A stretch of DNA of 5,948 bases from Atopobiaceae bacterium (GCA_017510875.1 JAFWLX010000255.1:1-5948); one strand, 5' to 3'; shown: positions 1-5,947, counted from the first letter of the stretch. Notes: generated from the letters alone by a model not told the origin. Numbers and translations: made by a program.

Positions 1-2
1 AG

Positions 3-173
3 GCGCTTCACCTTCTCGGAGATTTCTACGAGCTCCTGATGGCTGAGCTCGGGAAGGTGCTCCAGCTGATCGATGAAATGCGCGACGCTCTTGTCGCGCC
101 GATAGCGCATGCGCTCGCTGCAGTAGCTGACCATGGCGCCCGTGATGAGTGCGAGGAACAACACCGAATATGG
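3..173 (-). CDS. Partial membrane-anchored protein segment of unknown family, out of frame with the upstream flavin reductase domain
   Basis: This is a stretch of 57 codons open to the left edge, with no stop and no clear start of its own. It opens with a hydrophobic helix (SVLFLALITGAMVSY, about residues 3-17). A basic patch follows (ERMRYRRDK) and then charged, probably helical residues (HFIDQLEHLPELSHQELVEI). That pattern suggests a single membrane helix with a cytoplasmic tail. Most codons end in G or C, as in the good genes of this window. The overlapping frame that continues the flavin reductase gene instead gives an Arg/His/Ser-rich string typical of a non-coding frame. I do not recognise the family. 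It may be the 3' part of a different gene joined to the flavin reductase by a deletion or assembly chimera, or the continuation of the same gene after a one-base indel. Confidence 0.4.
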
Positions 174-495
174 CAACCGGGGTATACGGGTCGCCCAAAA
201 CGGTCTCTGCCTTCTCGATTCCCTCGAACTTGGCAAACTCCGTTGAGGTGCGGAAACCAAAGCGTCCGATGTAGGGCATGTCGGCTTCCTCGGTAATGGG
301 GCACAAGGCAAAGTGGCCTGCTTTGGCGATGACACCCTGTGTATGGTTTTGCTTGTTGACCGCCACCATTACCTGCAGCGGCTGCGCTGTGACTTGCAAG
401 CCCGTGTTAATCACGCATGCGCCGTAGTCGTCTTCGGTTGCTGCCGATACCACATAGAGTCCTGACTGGAACTTGTACAGTGCCGTTGCGTCCAT
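172..495 (-). CDS. Flavin reductase-like (flavoredoxin / high-molecular-weight rubredoxin type) FMN-binding domain, incomplete
   Basis: The first 108 residues match the N-terminal part of the flavin reductase-like domain of flavoredoxins and of the Hrb-type rubredoxin fusions of anaerobes. Those proteins bind FMN in a split beta-barrel and pass electrons in the cytoplasm, often in oxygen or nitric oxide defence. Recognisable pieces are the opening (LYKFQSGLYVVSA, residues 6-18), the INTGLQVTAQP strand (29-39), VAVNKQNHTQGVI (44-56), and IGRFGFRTSTEFAKFEGIE (76-94), ending at GDPYTPVA (101-108). The family usually runs to about 150-160 residues, so the last third is missing. After residue 108 the frame stays open to the left edge, but its composition turns non-coding. 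The start is supported by GAGGAG five bases upstream. The gene begins 57 bases after smpB and is probably co-transcribed. I recognise the family from memory of its motifs, and the exact function is not resolved. Confidence 0.68.
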
Positions 496-500
496 ACCGT

Positions 501-506
501 CTCCTC
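501..506 (-). promoter_or_regulatory. Ribosome binding site of the flavin reductase-like gene
   Basis: GAGGAG on the minus strand lies five bases before the ATG at 495. It fixes that start and shows that translation initiation is intact even though the gene is broken further on. Confidence 0.7.
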
Positions 507-509
507 TCC

Positions 510-525
510 GGTCGCCGTGGCGACC
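510..525 (-). other. Short perfect inverted repeat between smpB and the flavin reductase-like gene
   Basis: GGTCGCC and its exact complement GGCGACC are separated by two bases, so as RNA they would form about six base pairs with a tetraloop. No T-run follows on either strand, so it does not look like a classical intrinsic terminator. On the minus-strand transcript it sits just upstream of the GAGGAG ribosome binding site and downstream of the smpB stop. It could be an mRNA-stabilising or processing hairpin, or chance in GC-rich DNA. Confidence 0.4.
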
Positions 526-552
526 AACGTTTGCACGCCTTTCTTATGACAC

Positions 553-1050
553 TTAGCGGTTGCGCTCCTTAAGCGCTCGCTGGATGTCCCGGTCGCTCTG
601 CCGCTGCGCCATGTCATGGCGCTTGTCGTAGAGCTTCTTGCCGCGACCCACACCAATAGTCAACTTTACGCGGTTGTGCTCGTCAAAGTACAGCTCGAGC
701 GGCACAAGCGCAAGACCTTTGGTACGTAGGCGTGCATCGAGGCTGTTGATCTGACGCCTGTGCAGCAGAAGCTTCCTGCGCCTATCGGGGTCCACGTTCC
801 ACACCCCACCGTTTGAGTAGGGATGGATATGCGCATTGACCAGCCACACCTCACCGCTCCGCACAATGCAGAACGCATCGGTAAGCTGGCAGGCACGCTC
901 GCGAAGGCTCTTGACCTCCGTGCCGGTAAGCACGATGCCAGCCTCGTAAGTCTCGGTTATCTCGTAGTCATGCCGGGCGGTTCGGTTACGCGCGATGGTC
1001 TTCTTGCCACGCTTGCCTGGCACCTCCTTGCCCGGCTTCTTAGCTGGCAT
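553..1050 (-). CDS. smpB: SsrA-binding protein SmpB
   Basis: SmpB binds the tRNA-like domain of tmRNA and places it in the empty A site of ribosomes stalled on broken mRNA, so that the nascent peptide is tagged and the ribosome is freed. The 165-residue product has the family hallmarks. These are RHDYEI (residues 26-31), GIVLTGTEVKSLR (38-50), HIHPYSNGG (74-82) with the following NVDPDRRRKLLLHR (85-98), LVPLELYF (115-122), and VKLTIGVGRGKKLYDKR (128-144). The lysine/arginine-rich C-terminal tail (145-165) folds in the mRNA channel during rescue. The length is near the usual 150-160, plus a basic N-terminal extension of about 18 residues. An upstream in-frame start at 1266 is rejected, because the added residues are antisense-like and the ATG at 1050 has GAGGAGG six bases upstream. 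The start overlaps the end of the TPR gene by 11 bases, implying translational coupling. No ssrA gene is seen nearby. Confidence 0.97.
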   Translation of the reverse strand: MPAKKPGKEVPGKRGKKTIARNRTARHDYEITETYEAGIVLTGTEVKSLRERACQLTDAFCIVRSGEVWLVNAHIHPYSNGGVWNVDPDRRRKLLLHRRQINSLDARLRTKGLALVPLELYFDEHNRVKLTIGVGRGKKLYDKRHDMAQRQSDRDIQRALKERNR

Positions 1051-1888
1051 TGTCTGCCTCCTCGTCATCGGCGTGTATGAGCTTGAGCAGTGCCATGGCA
1101 GCCTTCTCGCCCACCAGGTCGCGCGCACGCACCGTAAGGTTGGTAGCAATGTCGCGCTGGCCCAGCTCTGCGGCGTCTGCCGCGCACATGAGCAGACATA
1201 CGGCAATCTCGGCGTTGGCGCCATGAGGAAGCCCCTCGGCCTCGAGCAGGGCGGCTGCCTCGTCATCTGTCATATTGCCGGGGTCGGCCGGGGTACCAGA
1301 GGCGTGCTTAAGCATGGCGGCAAGGGCTGGATCCTGCGAATCAAGGCGACGCGCCACCTGCAGGCACGCCGCAGCGGCACGCGGGTTTTCGATGGCCTGG
1401 AAGTACTCGGCAAAGTTGAGGTAGGCGCGCACAAGATGCGCGACCTGGCTGGCGCGCTCGAAGACCGAAAACGAGAGACCAAGGTACTCTCGCATGTCCC
1501 CCGCAATGCGATAGAGGTCGGCAAGGTTAAGACGGTGCTCGCAGCCCATGGGGTTCCAGCGCACGGCCTGCCGCAGGGCTATGGTTGCAGAGTCGTAGTC
1601 GCCGCAATGGATATGCGCCAAGGCAAGGTCGGCGTACAGACGGTCGAGTGGCTCGCCAACGTCGCGCAGCTCGCGCGGATCGTTTTCTACGCGACGGTAC
1701 GCCAGACGCTCAAAGATGGTGGGGAAGCTAAACCACTGCAGCTCGTTGGTGGTGGGGCAGTTGCGGTCCACATACTCCTCGGCATCTTCGGCCAGACGCG
1801 CCAGCAGCTCGAGTGCGGCCTCGGACTGCCCCTGAAGCAGCAGCCCCTCGGCCCGCATCAGCTCGTCGGATAGGTTGTTTTGGCTCAT
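1040..1888 (-). CDS. TPR-repeat protein between rnr and smpB
   Basis: This is a soluble, all-helical protein of 282 residues with no signal peptide or membrane segment. Tetratricopeptide-like helix pairs are clearest at about residues 83-116 (YADLALAHIHCGDYDSA within it), 117-150 (LNLADLYRIAGDMREYL) and 152-185 (AYLNFAEYFQAIENPRAAA). An N-terminal helical pair lies at about 7-40, and a C-terminal helical block at about 208-270 follows a Pro/Gly linker (198-205). The tail is acidic (ADDEEAD). TPR arrays are protein-binding scaffolds, and no catalytic motif is visible. The start at 1888 is backed by AAAGGAG four bases upstream. The gene ends 11 bases inside smpB and starts 71 bases after rnr. 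Its position between two trans-translation partners suggests, without proving, an adaptor role in RNA decay or ribosome rescue. I cannot name a specific family. Confidence 0.88.
   Translation of the reverse strand: MSQNNLSDELMRAEGLLLQGQSEAALELLARLAEDAEEYVDRNCPTTNELQWFSFPTIFERLAYRRVENDPRELRDVGEPLDRLYADLALAHIHCGDYDSATIALRQAVRWNPMGCEHRLNLADLYRIAGDMREYLGLSFSVFERASQVAHLVRAYLNFAEYFQAIENPRAAAACLQVARRLDSQDPALAAMLKHASGTPADPGNMTDDEAAALLEAEGLPHGANAEIAVCLLMCAADAAELGQRDIATNLTVRARDLVGEKAAMALLKLIHADDEEADNAS
1057..1063 (-). promoter_or_regulatory. Ribosome binding site deciding the smpB start
   Basis: GAGGAGG on the minus strand lies inside the last codons of the TPR gene, six bases before the smpB ATG at 1050. 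It rules out the longer in-frame start at 1266 and supports coupled translation of the two genes. Confidence 0.85.
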
Positions 1889-1905
1889 AAGACTCCTTTG
1901 CCTTT

Positions 1906-1935
1906 GGTATATGTCCCACAGTCTACCCGAGACAA
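1906..1935 (-). promoter_or_regulatory. Possible sigma-70-type promoter for the TPR gene and smpB
   Basis: In the gap after rnr, the minus strand reads TTGTCT (1935-1930), an 18-base spacer, then TATACC (1911-1906). Each box matches four of six consensus bases. The AAAGGAG ribosome binding site follows shortly, which would leave a very short leader. A small inverted repeat (GTCT-5 bases-AGAC, 1921-1933) overlaps the -35 box and spacer and could bind a regulator. This is a weak match in AT-moderate sequence. Confidence 0.3.
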
Positions 1936-1959
1936 TGGTGGAATGCTGCTATGCCCCAT

Positions 1960-3993
1960 TCACGCGCGGCTACCGGCAAGCGCAAAGTCAATCTGACCTT
2001 TGGCGCGGTTGGTGCCAGTCACCTCTACGGCAACGCGCTGACCAAGGCGATAGGTCTTTCCGCTCTCCTCGCCCACAAGTGCCATGCGCGTGTCGTCGTA
2101 GGTAAACCACTCGCTGCCCAGGGCGCGCGTAGGCAGCAGCCCCTCGGCACAGGTTTCGTCAAGCATCACAAACAGGCCGTAGCGCTCGCAGCCAACCACA
2201 ACGCCAGAGAAGCACTCGCCAATGTAACGCTCAAACAGCTCGGCCATCTTGATCTTCTGCGACTCTATCGACGCCTTGTCAGCCACGCGCTCCTGCTCGG
2301 AGCAGGTAAGGCATATCTGTGGGAGACTCTCGTTAATCTGTGCCTGCTCCTTGCTCCCAAGGCTCCCGTAGAGCTGTGCCTTGAGTGCGCGGTGTACCAC
2401 GTCATCAGGATAGCGCCTGATAGGCGAGGTAAAGTGGCAGTAGGCCGATGCGCCTAGCGCGTAGTGGCCCTCGTTGTGCGGCTTGTACACGGCACGCTTT
2501 TGGGCACGCAGCAGCAGGGCGTTTGTCAGCACCTCGCCGCTTGTGTCCTTGGCGCGGCCAAGCACTTCCTGTACCACGTATGGGTCGCCGGCGACCAGGC
2601 GCTCGGCATCGCCTGGCTCAAGCAGACGCAGCTCGTGCAGCACGGGCAACGTCTCGCTCAGGTGCTCGGGCGCAGGTCGCTCGTGCACGCGGTAGGCAGC
2701 GGGCGCGTCGATGTCCGCCAGCATCTTTGCCACGGCCTCGTTGGCCATGAGCATGGCCTCCTCTATAAGACTTGTGGCATGGGTCTTCTCGCGAACCGAG
2801 ACGCCCTCGGGGTGTCCGTCCTCGTCCAGTATGACCCGAGCCTCGCGCGTCTCGAAGTCAACGGCACCGCGCGCACGACGCAGCTTCACGCGTTTTTGCG
2901 CCACCTCGTCAAGAAGGCGTATTGCCTTTGCCACAGGCAGAGCATCCACCGGCTCGCAGGGCAGGTCTTCTTCATTGATATGTCCCTTGAGCAGGGCATC
3001 TGCCGTATCGTAGTCCAGCCGCGCATGCGAGTGAATGACCGAAGGCATGGCCTTGGCCTTAAGCACTTTGGCCGATTGGTCAAGCGTGAGCATCACCGTC
3101 ATGGTCAGGCGGTCCTCATGGGGGCGCAGCGAGCAAAGGTCGTTGCATAGGCGTTCAGGCAGCATGGGCAGCACGCGATCGGCAAGATAGACCGAGCAGA
3201 TGCGCTGACGGGCCTCCAGGTCCATGGGACTATCCCATGGCAGGTAGCTTGTGACGTCGGCAATATGCACGCCCACCTCGTAGCCGCCATCCTCAAGACG
3301 ACGGGCGTTTACCGCGTCATCAAAGTCGCGGGCGTCAGTGGGGTCGATGGTAAATGTCACCAGATCGCGAAGGTCCTGGCGTAGACGCTGCGCGGCCAGG
3401 GCACCTTCCACATCAAGTGACAGCTCGCTGGCCTGGCTGAGCGCAGCCGGATTAAAATACGTGGCCAGCCCATGCGAGGCGATGACCGTCTCCATAAGAA
3501 GGTCGAGCTTGGCAGCTGCACCCACCCTGCGATCAAGGGTGACCACGCCCGCGCTTCCCTTTGCAGGATACTCAAGCACACGAGCCTCAACCACATCCCC
3601 TTCGCCAACGCCCAGACGCTGGGCGCTGTTGTCGTCGGGCAGCACAAAGAAGTCGTGCACCATACGGTTGTCGAGTGGAGTTACCGCACCAAGCGGCCCT
3701 GCCGGCTCATAGGTTCCCAAGAAGGTGAGCGTGGCACGGTGCGCCACCGAGCGAACCACGGCCATGGGCTCGGAACCACCCCTGTGCTCAAGGCTCACCT
3801 GCACCTCGTCGCCATTCATGGCTTCGTGAATGCCGCCGCGCGCCACCACAAAGGTACCCTCAGCCGTATCGACTGTGGCATAGCCGGGGCGCGACACGTG
3901 GATGGTGCCGGTAAGCTGATCGCGCTGTTTGCCGCGTGTTCCATGTGGGTTGCCACGATTTGTGCTTCCGTGATGCGGTTTTTTGCGACTCAT
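1960..3993 (-). CDS. rnr: Ribonuclease R (RNB-family 3'-5' exoribonuclease)
   Basis: RNase R is a processive, hydrolytic 3'-5' exonuclease that digests structured RNA, including rRNA fragments and the non-stop mRNAs exposed by trans-translation. The 677-residue product has two cold-shock-like OB domains (about 26-80 and 88-155), the RNB catalytic domain (about 205-535) and a C-terminal S1 domain (about 594-674). The metal-binding acidic motif is intact: IDPTDARDFDDAV, with D217, D223, D225 and D226. EEAMLMANEAVA (411-422) and HFTSPIRRYPDD (520-531) are also present. In the latter motif the residue after YPD is Asp, where Leu or Ile is common in homologues I remember. Compared with E. coli RNase R it lacks the N-terminal helix-turn-helix and the lysine-rich C-terminal tail. 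It has a short His/Arg/Lys-rich N-terminus instead. The ATG at 3993 follows GAGGAGG by five bases. It lies downstream of ftsX past a hairpin, and upstream of the TPR gene and smpB. Confidence 0.96.
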   Translation of the reverse strand: MSRKKPHHGSTNRGNPHGTRGKQRDQLTGTIHVSRPGYATVDTAEGTFVVARGGIHEAMNGDEVQVSLEHRGGSEPMAVVRSVAHRATLTFLGTYEPAGPLGAVTPLDNRMVHDFFVLPDDNSAQRLGVGEGDVVEARVLEYPAKGSAGVVTLDRRVGAAAKLDLLMETVIASHGLATYFNPAALSQASELSLDVEGALAAQRLRQDLRDLVTFTIDPTDARDFDDAVNARRLEDGGYEVGVHIADVTSYLPWDSPMDLEARQRICSVYLADRVLPMLPERLCNDLCSLRPHEDRLTMTVMLTLDQSAKVLKAKAMPSVIHSHARLDYDTADALLKGHINEEDLPCEPVDALPVAKAIRLLDEVAQKRVKLRRARGAVDFETREARVILDEDGHPEGVSVREKTHATSLIEEAMLMANEAVAKMLADIDAPAAYRVHERPAPEHLSETLPVLHELRLLEPGDAERLVAGDPYVVQEVLGRAKDTSGEVLTNALLLRAQKRAVYKPHNEGHYALGASAYCHFTSPIRRYPDDVVHRALKAQLYGSLGSKEQAQINESLPQICLTCSEQERVADKASIESQKIKMAELFERYIGECFSGVVVGCERYGLFVMLDETCAEGLLPTRALGSEWFTYDDTRMALVGEESGKTYRLGQRVAVEVTGTNRAKGQIDFALAGSRA

Positions 3994-3998
3994 GGGTG

Positions 3999-4010
3999 CC
4001 TCCTCGCGAG
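3999..4010 (-). promoter_or_regulatory. rnr ribosome binding site overlapping a small palindrome
   Basis: The minus strand reads CTCGCGAGGAGG. The Shine-Dalgarno core GAGGAGG (4005-3999) sits five bases before the rnr ATG. The 8-base palindrome CTCGCGAG (4003-4010) overlaps its first bases, so intermolecular or alternative pairing could partly mask it. The site lies only 12 bases after the T-rich end of the preceding hairpin. Confidence 0.6.
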
Positions 4011-4054
4011 ATTAAAGGCGGGGCGCCGCCACCATACCGTGACGACGCCCCGCC
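4011..4054 (-). terminator. Intrinsic-terminator-like hairpin between ftsX and rnr
   Basis: On the minus strand GGCGGGGCG (4054-4046) and its exact complement CGCCCCGCC (4025-4017) form a 9-base-pair GC stem around a 20-base loop. Within the loop CAC and GTG can pair further. The stem is followed directly by TTTAAT, a short U-rich tail. It begins 21 bases after the ftsX stop, the usual place for a terminator. The tail is weak, and the rnr ribosome binding site starts a few bases later with no room for a promoter between. It may therefore act as a partial terminator (attenuator), with rnr reached by read-through or from a promoter inside ftsX. Confidence 0.6.
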
Positions 4055-4074
4055 CTCGCACTGTGCAATGACTT

Positions 4075-4995
4075 CTATACCTTAAGGTAGCGGCTCATGG
4101 CAATGATGGAGCCAAAGGTGCCCAGCACCAGGCCCACCAGCACCAAAGCGCCATAGGTCTCAAACATCACGCGCTGGGGCAGCGAGAACGAGAGGAACTG
4201 CAGGCTTGCCTCAAGCCTTGGAATCAGCGCGCCCATGCCAAAGTGCAGGGCGGCAATGGCCAGAATCGATCCGATAAGTGCCTCAAGCACGCCCTCTGCC
4301 ACGAAGGGCCCACGGATGAAGCTGTTGGACGCACCCACCAAGCGCTCGATGGCAATCTCGCGGCGGCGAGCCGAGATGGCAAGCCGGATGGTGTTGTTGA
4401 TGAACACAAACGCGACAAAGGTGAGCAGGCCCACCAGCACCAACGCACCAATACGAATGTAGTTGGTTACGCTGAAGAGGCGCTCGACCGTCTCACGGCC
4501 GTACTGCACCGAAGCGCTCACGTCCTCTGCATCGTCTGCAACGGCGGCAAAGGATGGGTCGGCAATAAGGCGGTTTGCGGTTGCCTCAACCTGCTGGGGA
4601 TCATCGAGCTTGATGACCAGCGAGGCCGGAACGGGATTCTCGCCATCAAGGGCGGCCACGGCGTCCGCAGCATTGCGGTTGCTCATGGTCTCCTTGTACT
4701 CCTGCAGAGCCTCTTCCTTGCTCTTGTAGCGAACCGACTCCACATTGTCCCAGGTCTCGATCTGGGCCTTGAGCGTATCGACCATTGCCTGGTCGGCGGT
4801 ATCGGACAAGAAAGCCTGGATGGTAACGCGGTCCTCGACGTTACCCACCAGATTGGTGATCATGGCCGAGCCAAGCACAAACATGCCAATGATGAACAAC
4901 GACAGGAAGATGGTCACGATGGCGCCAAACACGGTTGACCAGTTGCGGCGGAAGTGATTAAGCGCCTCGCGAATCGAATATCCGATGTTAGACAT
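4075..4995 (-). CDS. ftsX: Cell division protein FtsX, membrane subunit of the FtsEX complex
   Basis: FtsX is the permease-like partner of FtsE. It does not transport a known substrate, but passes ATPase-driven movement across the membrane to switch on peptidoglycan hydrolases at the division site. The 306-residue product shows the family layout: a cytoplasmic N-terminus, TM1 at about 21-47, an extracellular domain at about 52-170, then TM2 (about 179-200), TM3 (about 231-258) and TM4 (about 281-301). Typical motifs are NPVPASLVI (120-128) in the external domain and RLVGASNSFIRGPFVAEG (218-235) before TM3. Actinobacterial FtsX is usually close to 300 residues. A longer in-frame start at 5076 is rejected, because the extra residues do not fit the family and overlap ftsE deeply. 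The ATG at 4995 has GGGGAGG 11 bases upstream, a long spacing. It overlaps the ftsE stop by 8 bases. The hydrolase that FtsEX controls is not encoded in the window. Confidence 0.96.
   Translation of the reverse strand: MSNIGYSIREALNHFRRNWSTVFGAIVTIFLSLFIIGMFVLGSAMITNLVGNVEDRVTIQAFLSDTADQAMVDTLKAQIETWDNVESVRYKSKEEALQEYKETMSNRNAADAVAALDGENPVPASLVIKLDDPQQVEATANRLIADPSFAAVADDAEDVSASVQYGRETVERLFSVTNYIRIGALVLVGLLTFVAFVFINNTIRLAISARRREIAIERLVGASNSFIRGPFVAEGVLEALIGSILAIAALHFGMGALIPRLEASLQFLSFSLPQRVMFETYGALVLVGLVLGTFGSIIAMSRYLKV
4129..4146. repeat. 18-base direct repeat inside ftsX, copy 1 (TM4)
   Basis: CAGGCCCACCAGCACCAA occurs here and again at 4426-4443. It encodes part of GALVLVGLV in TM4. Confidence 0.7.
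4426..4443. repeat. 18-base direct repeat inside ftsX, copy 2 (TM2)
   Basis: This is identical to 4129-4146 and encodes part of GALVLVGLL in TM2. The copies are 297 bases (99 codons) apart, so recombination between them would delete an in-frame segment. Similar codon choice for two Leu/Val/Gly-rich helices may be the whole cause. Confidence 0.7.
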
Positions 4996-5881
4996 AGGTA
5001 CCGTAGCCTCCCCTCTCCTGGTCGCGAACCACGTGACCGGCCTCAAGCGCCACAACGCGCTTGCGCATGGAGTCAACCATCTCGCGGTCGTGCGTGGCCA
5101 TGACTACGGTGGTGCCCGCACGGTTAATGCGGTCGAGCAGCTTCATGATGCCCAGCGAGATAGCCGGGTCAAGGTTACCCGTGGGCTCGTCGCACACCAG
5201 AAGCGGCGGACGATTGACCATGGCGCGGGCAACGGCCACACGCTGCTGCTCGCCACCAGAAAGCTGGTCTGGGTAGGCGTCGGTGCGGTCGGAAAGACCC
5301 ACCAGGCGCAGCACCTCGGGCACCTGCACGCTAATGACCGAGCGCGGCTTGCCAATGCACTCGAGGGCAAAGGCCACGTTCTCGTAGCAGGTCTTGTCCG
5401 GAAGCAATTTGAAGTCCTGGAACACGCAGCCAATCTGGCGCCTAAGGTAGGGCACCTTCCAGTTGCGCATGCGCGTGAGGTCTTGTCCTGCCACCAGCAC
5501 CTTGCCCTTGCTTGCACGAAGCTCGCGCGTGAGCAGGCGAATGAAGGTGGACTTACCCGAGCCTGAGTGACCAACGACAAAGACGAACTCGCCTGGGTAG
5601 ATGTCGAGACTTACGTCGTCGAGGGCGGGCTTGTTGGGCTGAGATGGATAGATGTGGGTGACGTGTTGGAGCGAGATGGTGGGAGTGCCCTCACGAGGGA
5701 CAGGCGGCGCGGGAACGTCGGCCAAAGAGGCGTAGGCGCTCCGTTGCGGAGCCTGCGACTGAAGCTCCTCCTCGGATGGTACCATCGGAATGTCGATGGC
5801 TGAGGGGCGACCCTGCGCAACCTGCTGGCTAGCGGCGGGAGCCGCATTCTGATAGAGCACCGCGTCGATGGCGGCCTCCAT
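4988..5881 (-). CDS. ftsE: Cell division ATP-binding protein FtsE with a long N-terminal extension
   Basis: FtsE is the cytoplasmic ABC-type ATPase that binds FtsX and powers activation of cell-wall hydrolases at the septum. All ABC motifs are intact in the 297-residue product: Walker A GHSGSGKS (104-111), Q-loop VFQDF (153-157), signature LSGGEQQR (207-214), Walker B LLVCDEP (227-233), D-loop GNLD (235-238) and switch histidine ATHD (262-265). The tail RDQERGGYGTYV resembles other FtsE C-termini. The core starts near residue 68 (TISLQHVTHIYP), which would give the usual length of about 230. The first 68 residues are a Pro/Ala/Gln-rich, probably disordered extension with no family match I know. 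The ATG at 5881 has no good ribosome binding site, only AGG seven bases upstream. An in-frame TAG lies 24 bases upstream of the ATG. ftsX follows with an 8-base overlap. Identity is secure, but the start is uncertain. Confidence 0.94.
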   Translation of the reverse strand: MEAAIDAVLYQNAAPAASQQVAQGRPSAIDIPMVPSEEELQSQAPQRSAYASLADVPAPPVPREGTPTISLQHVTHIYPSQPNKPALDDVSLDIYPGEFVFVVGHSGSGKSTFIRLLTRELRASKGKVLVAGQDLTRMRNWKVPYLRRQIGCVFQDFKLLPDKTCYENVAFALECIGKPRSVISVQVPEVLRLVGLSDRTDAYPDQLSGGEQQRVAVARAMVNRPPLLVCDEPTGNLDPAISLGIMKLLDRINRAGTTVVMATHDREMVDSMRKRVVALEAGHVVRDQERGGYGTYV

Positions 5882-5902
5882 GTCATCGCCTGCAGGAGGA
5901 AC

Positions 5903-5947
5903 CTATTGCCAGGATGCGGGGTAACCTCCCTGGACATCTGTCTGGGC
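5903..5947 (-). other. Possible 3' end of an upstream reading frame, in frame with ftsE, ending in TAG
   Basis: Fourteen codons from the right edge read AQTDVQGGYPASWQ and then stop at TAG (5905-5903). They share the ftsE frame and the Gln/Gly/Pro/Ala character of the FtsE extension. The piece could be the C-terminus of an upstream gene, or an earlier part of the FtsE extension interrupted by a stop. The stretch is too short for a firm call. No promoter is evident in 5882-5948. An 8-base palindrome CCTGCAGG lies at 5889-5896. Confidence 0.22.

Noticed and set aside
39..296. A plus-strand open frame near the left edge, starting with a helix-like stretch
   Set aside because: It has no ribosome binding site, lower GC at third positions than the minus-strand frame, and its second half is antisense to the flavin reductase domain.
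510..525. Intrinsic terminator after smpB
   Set aside because: The stem is short and no T-run follows on either strand, so it is listed only as an inverted repeat.
1..552. A tmRNA (ssrA) gene next to smpB, as in many genomes
   Set aside because: No tRNA-like ends or tag-peptide reading frame were recognised. The region is occupied by protein-like sequence.
1051..1266. N-terminal extension of smpB to an upstream ATG
   Set aside because: It would overlap the TPR gene by over 200 bases and has a non-coding composition. The ATG at 1050 has a strong GAGGAGG.
995..1873. A plus-strand open frame of about 292 codons opposite the TPR gene and smpB
   Set aside because: It is the complement of two well-supported genes in GC-rich DNA, where long antisense frames are common. 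Its product has no recognisable domain.
4243..4938. A plus-strand open frame of about 231 codons opposite ftsX
   Set aside because: It lies entirely antisense to a confident ftsX with conserved motifs, and its translation has no family features.
4996..5076. N-terminal extension of ftsX to an upstream start
   Set aside because: The extra 27 residues overlap ftsE and do not resemble FtsX. The family begins near the ATG at 4995.
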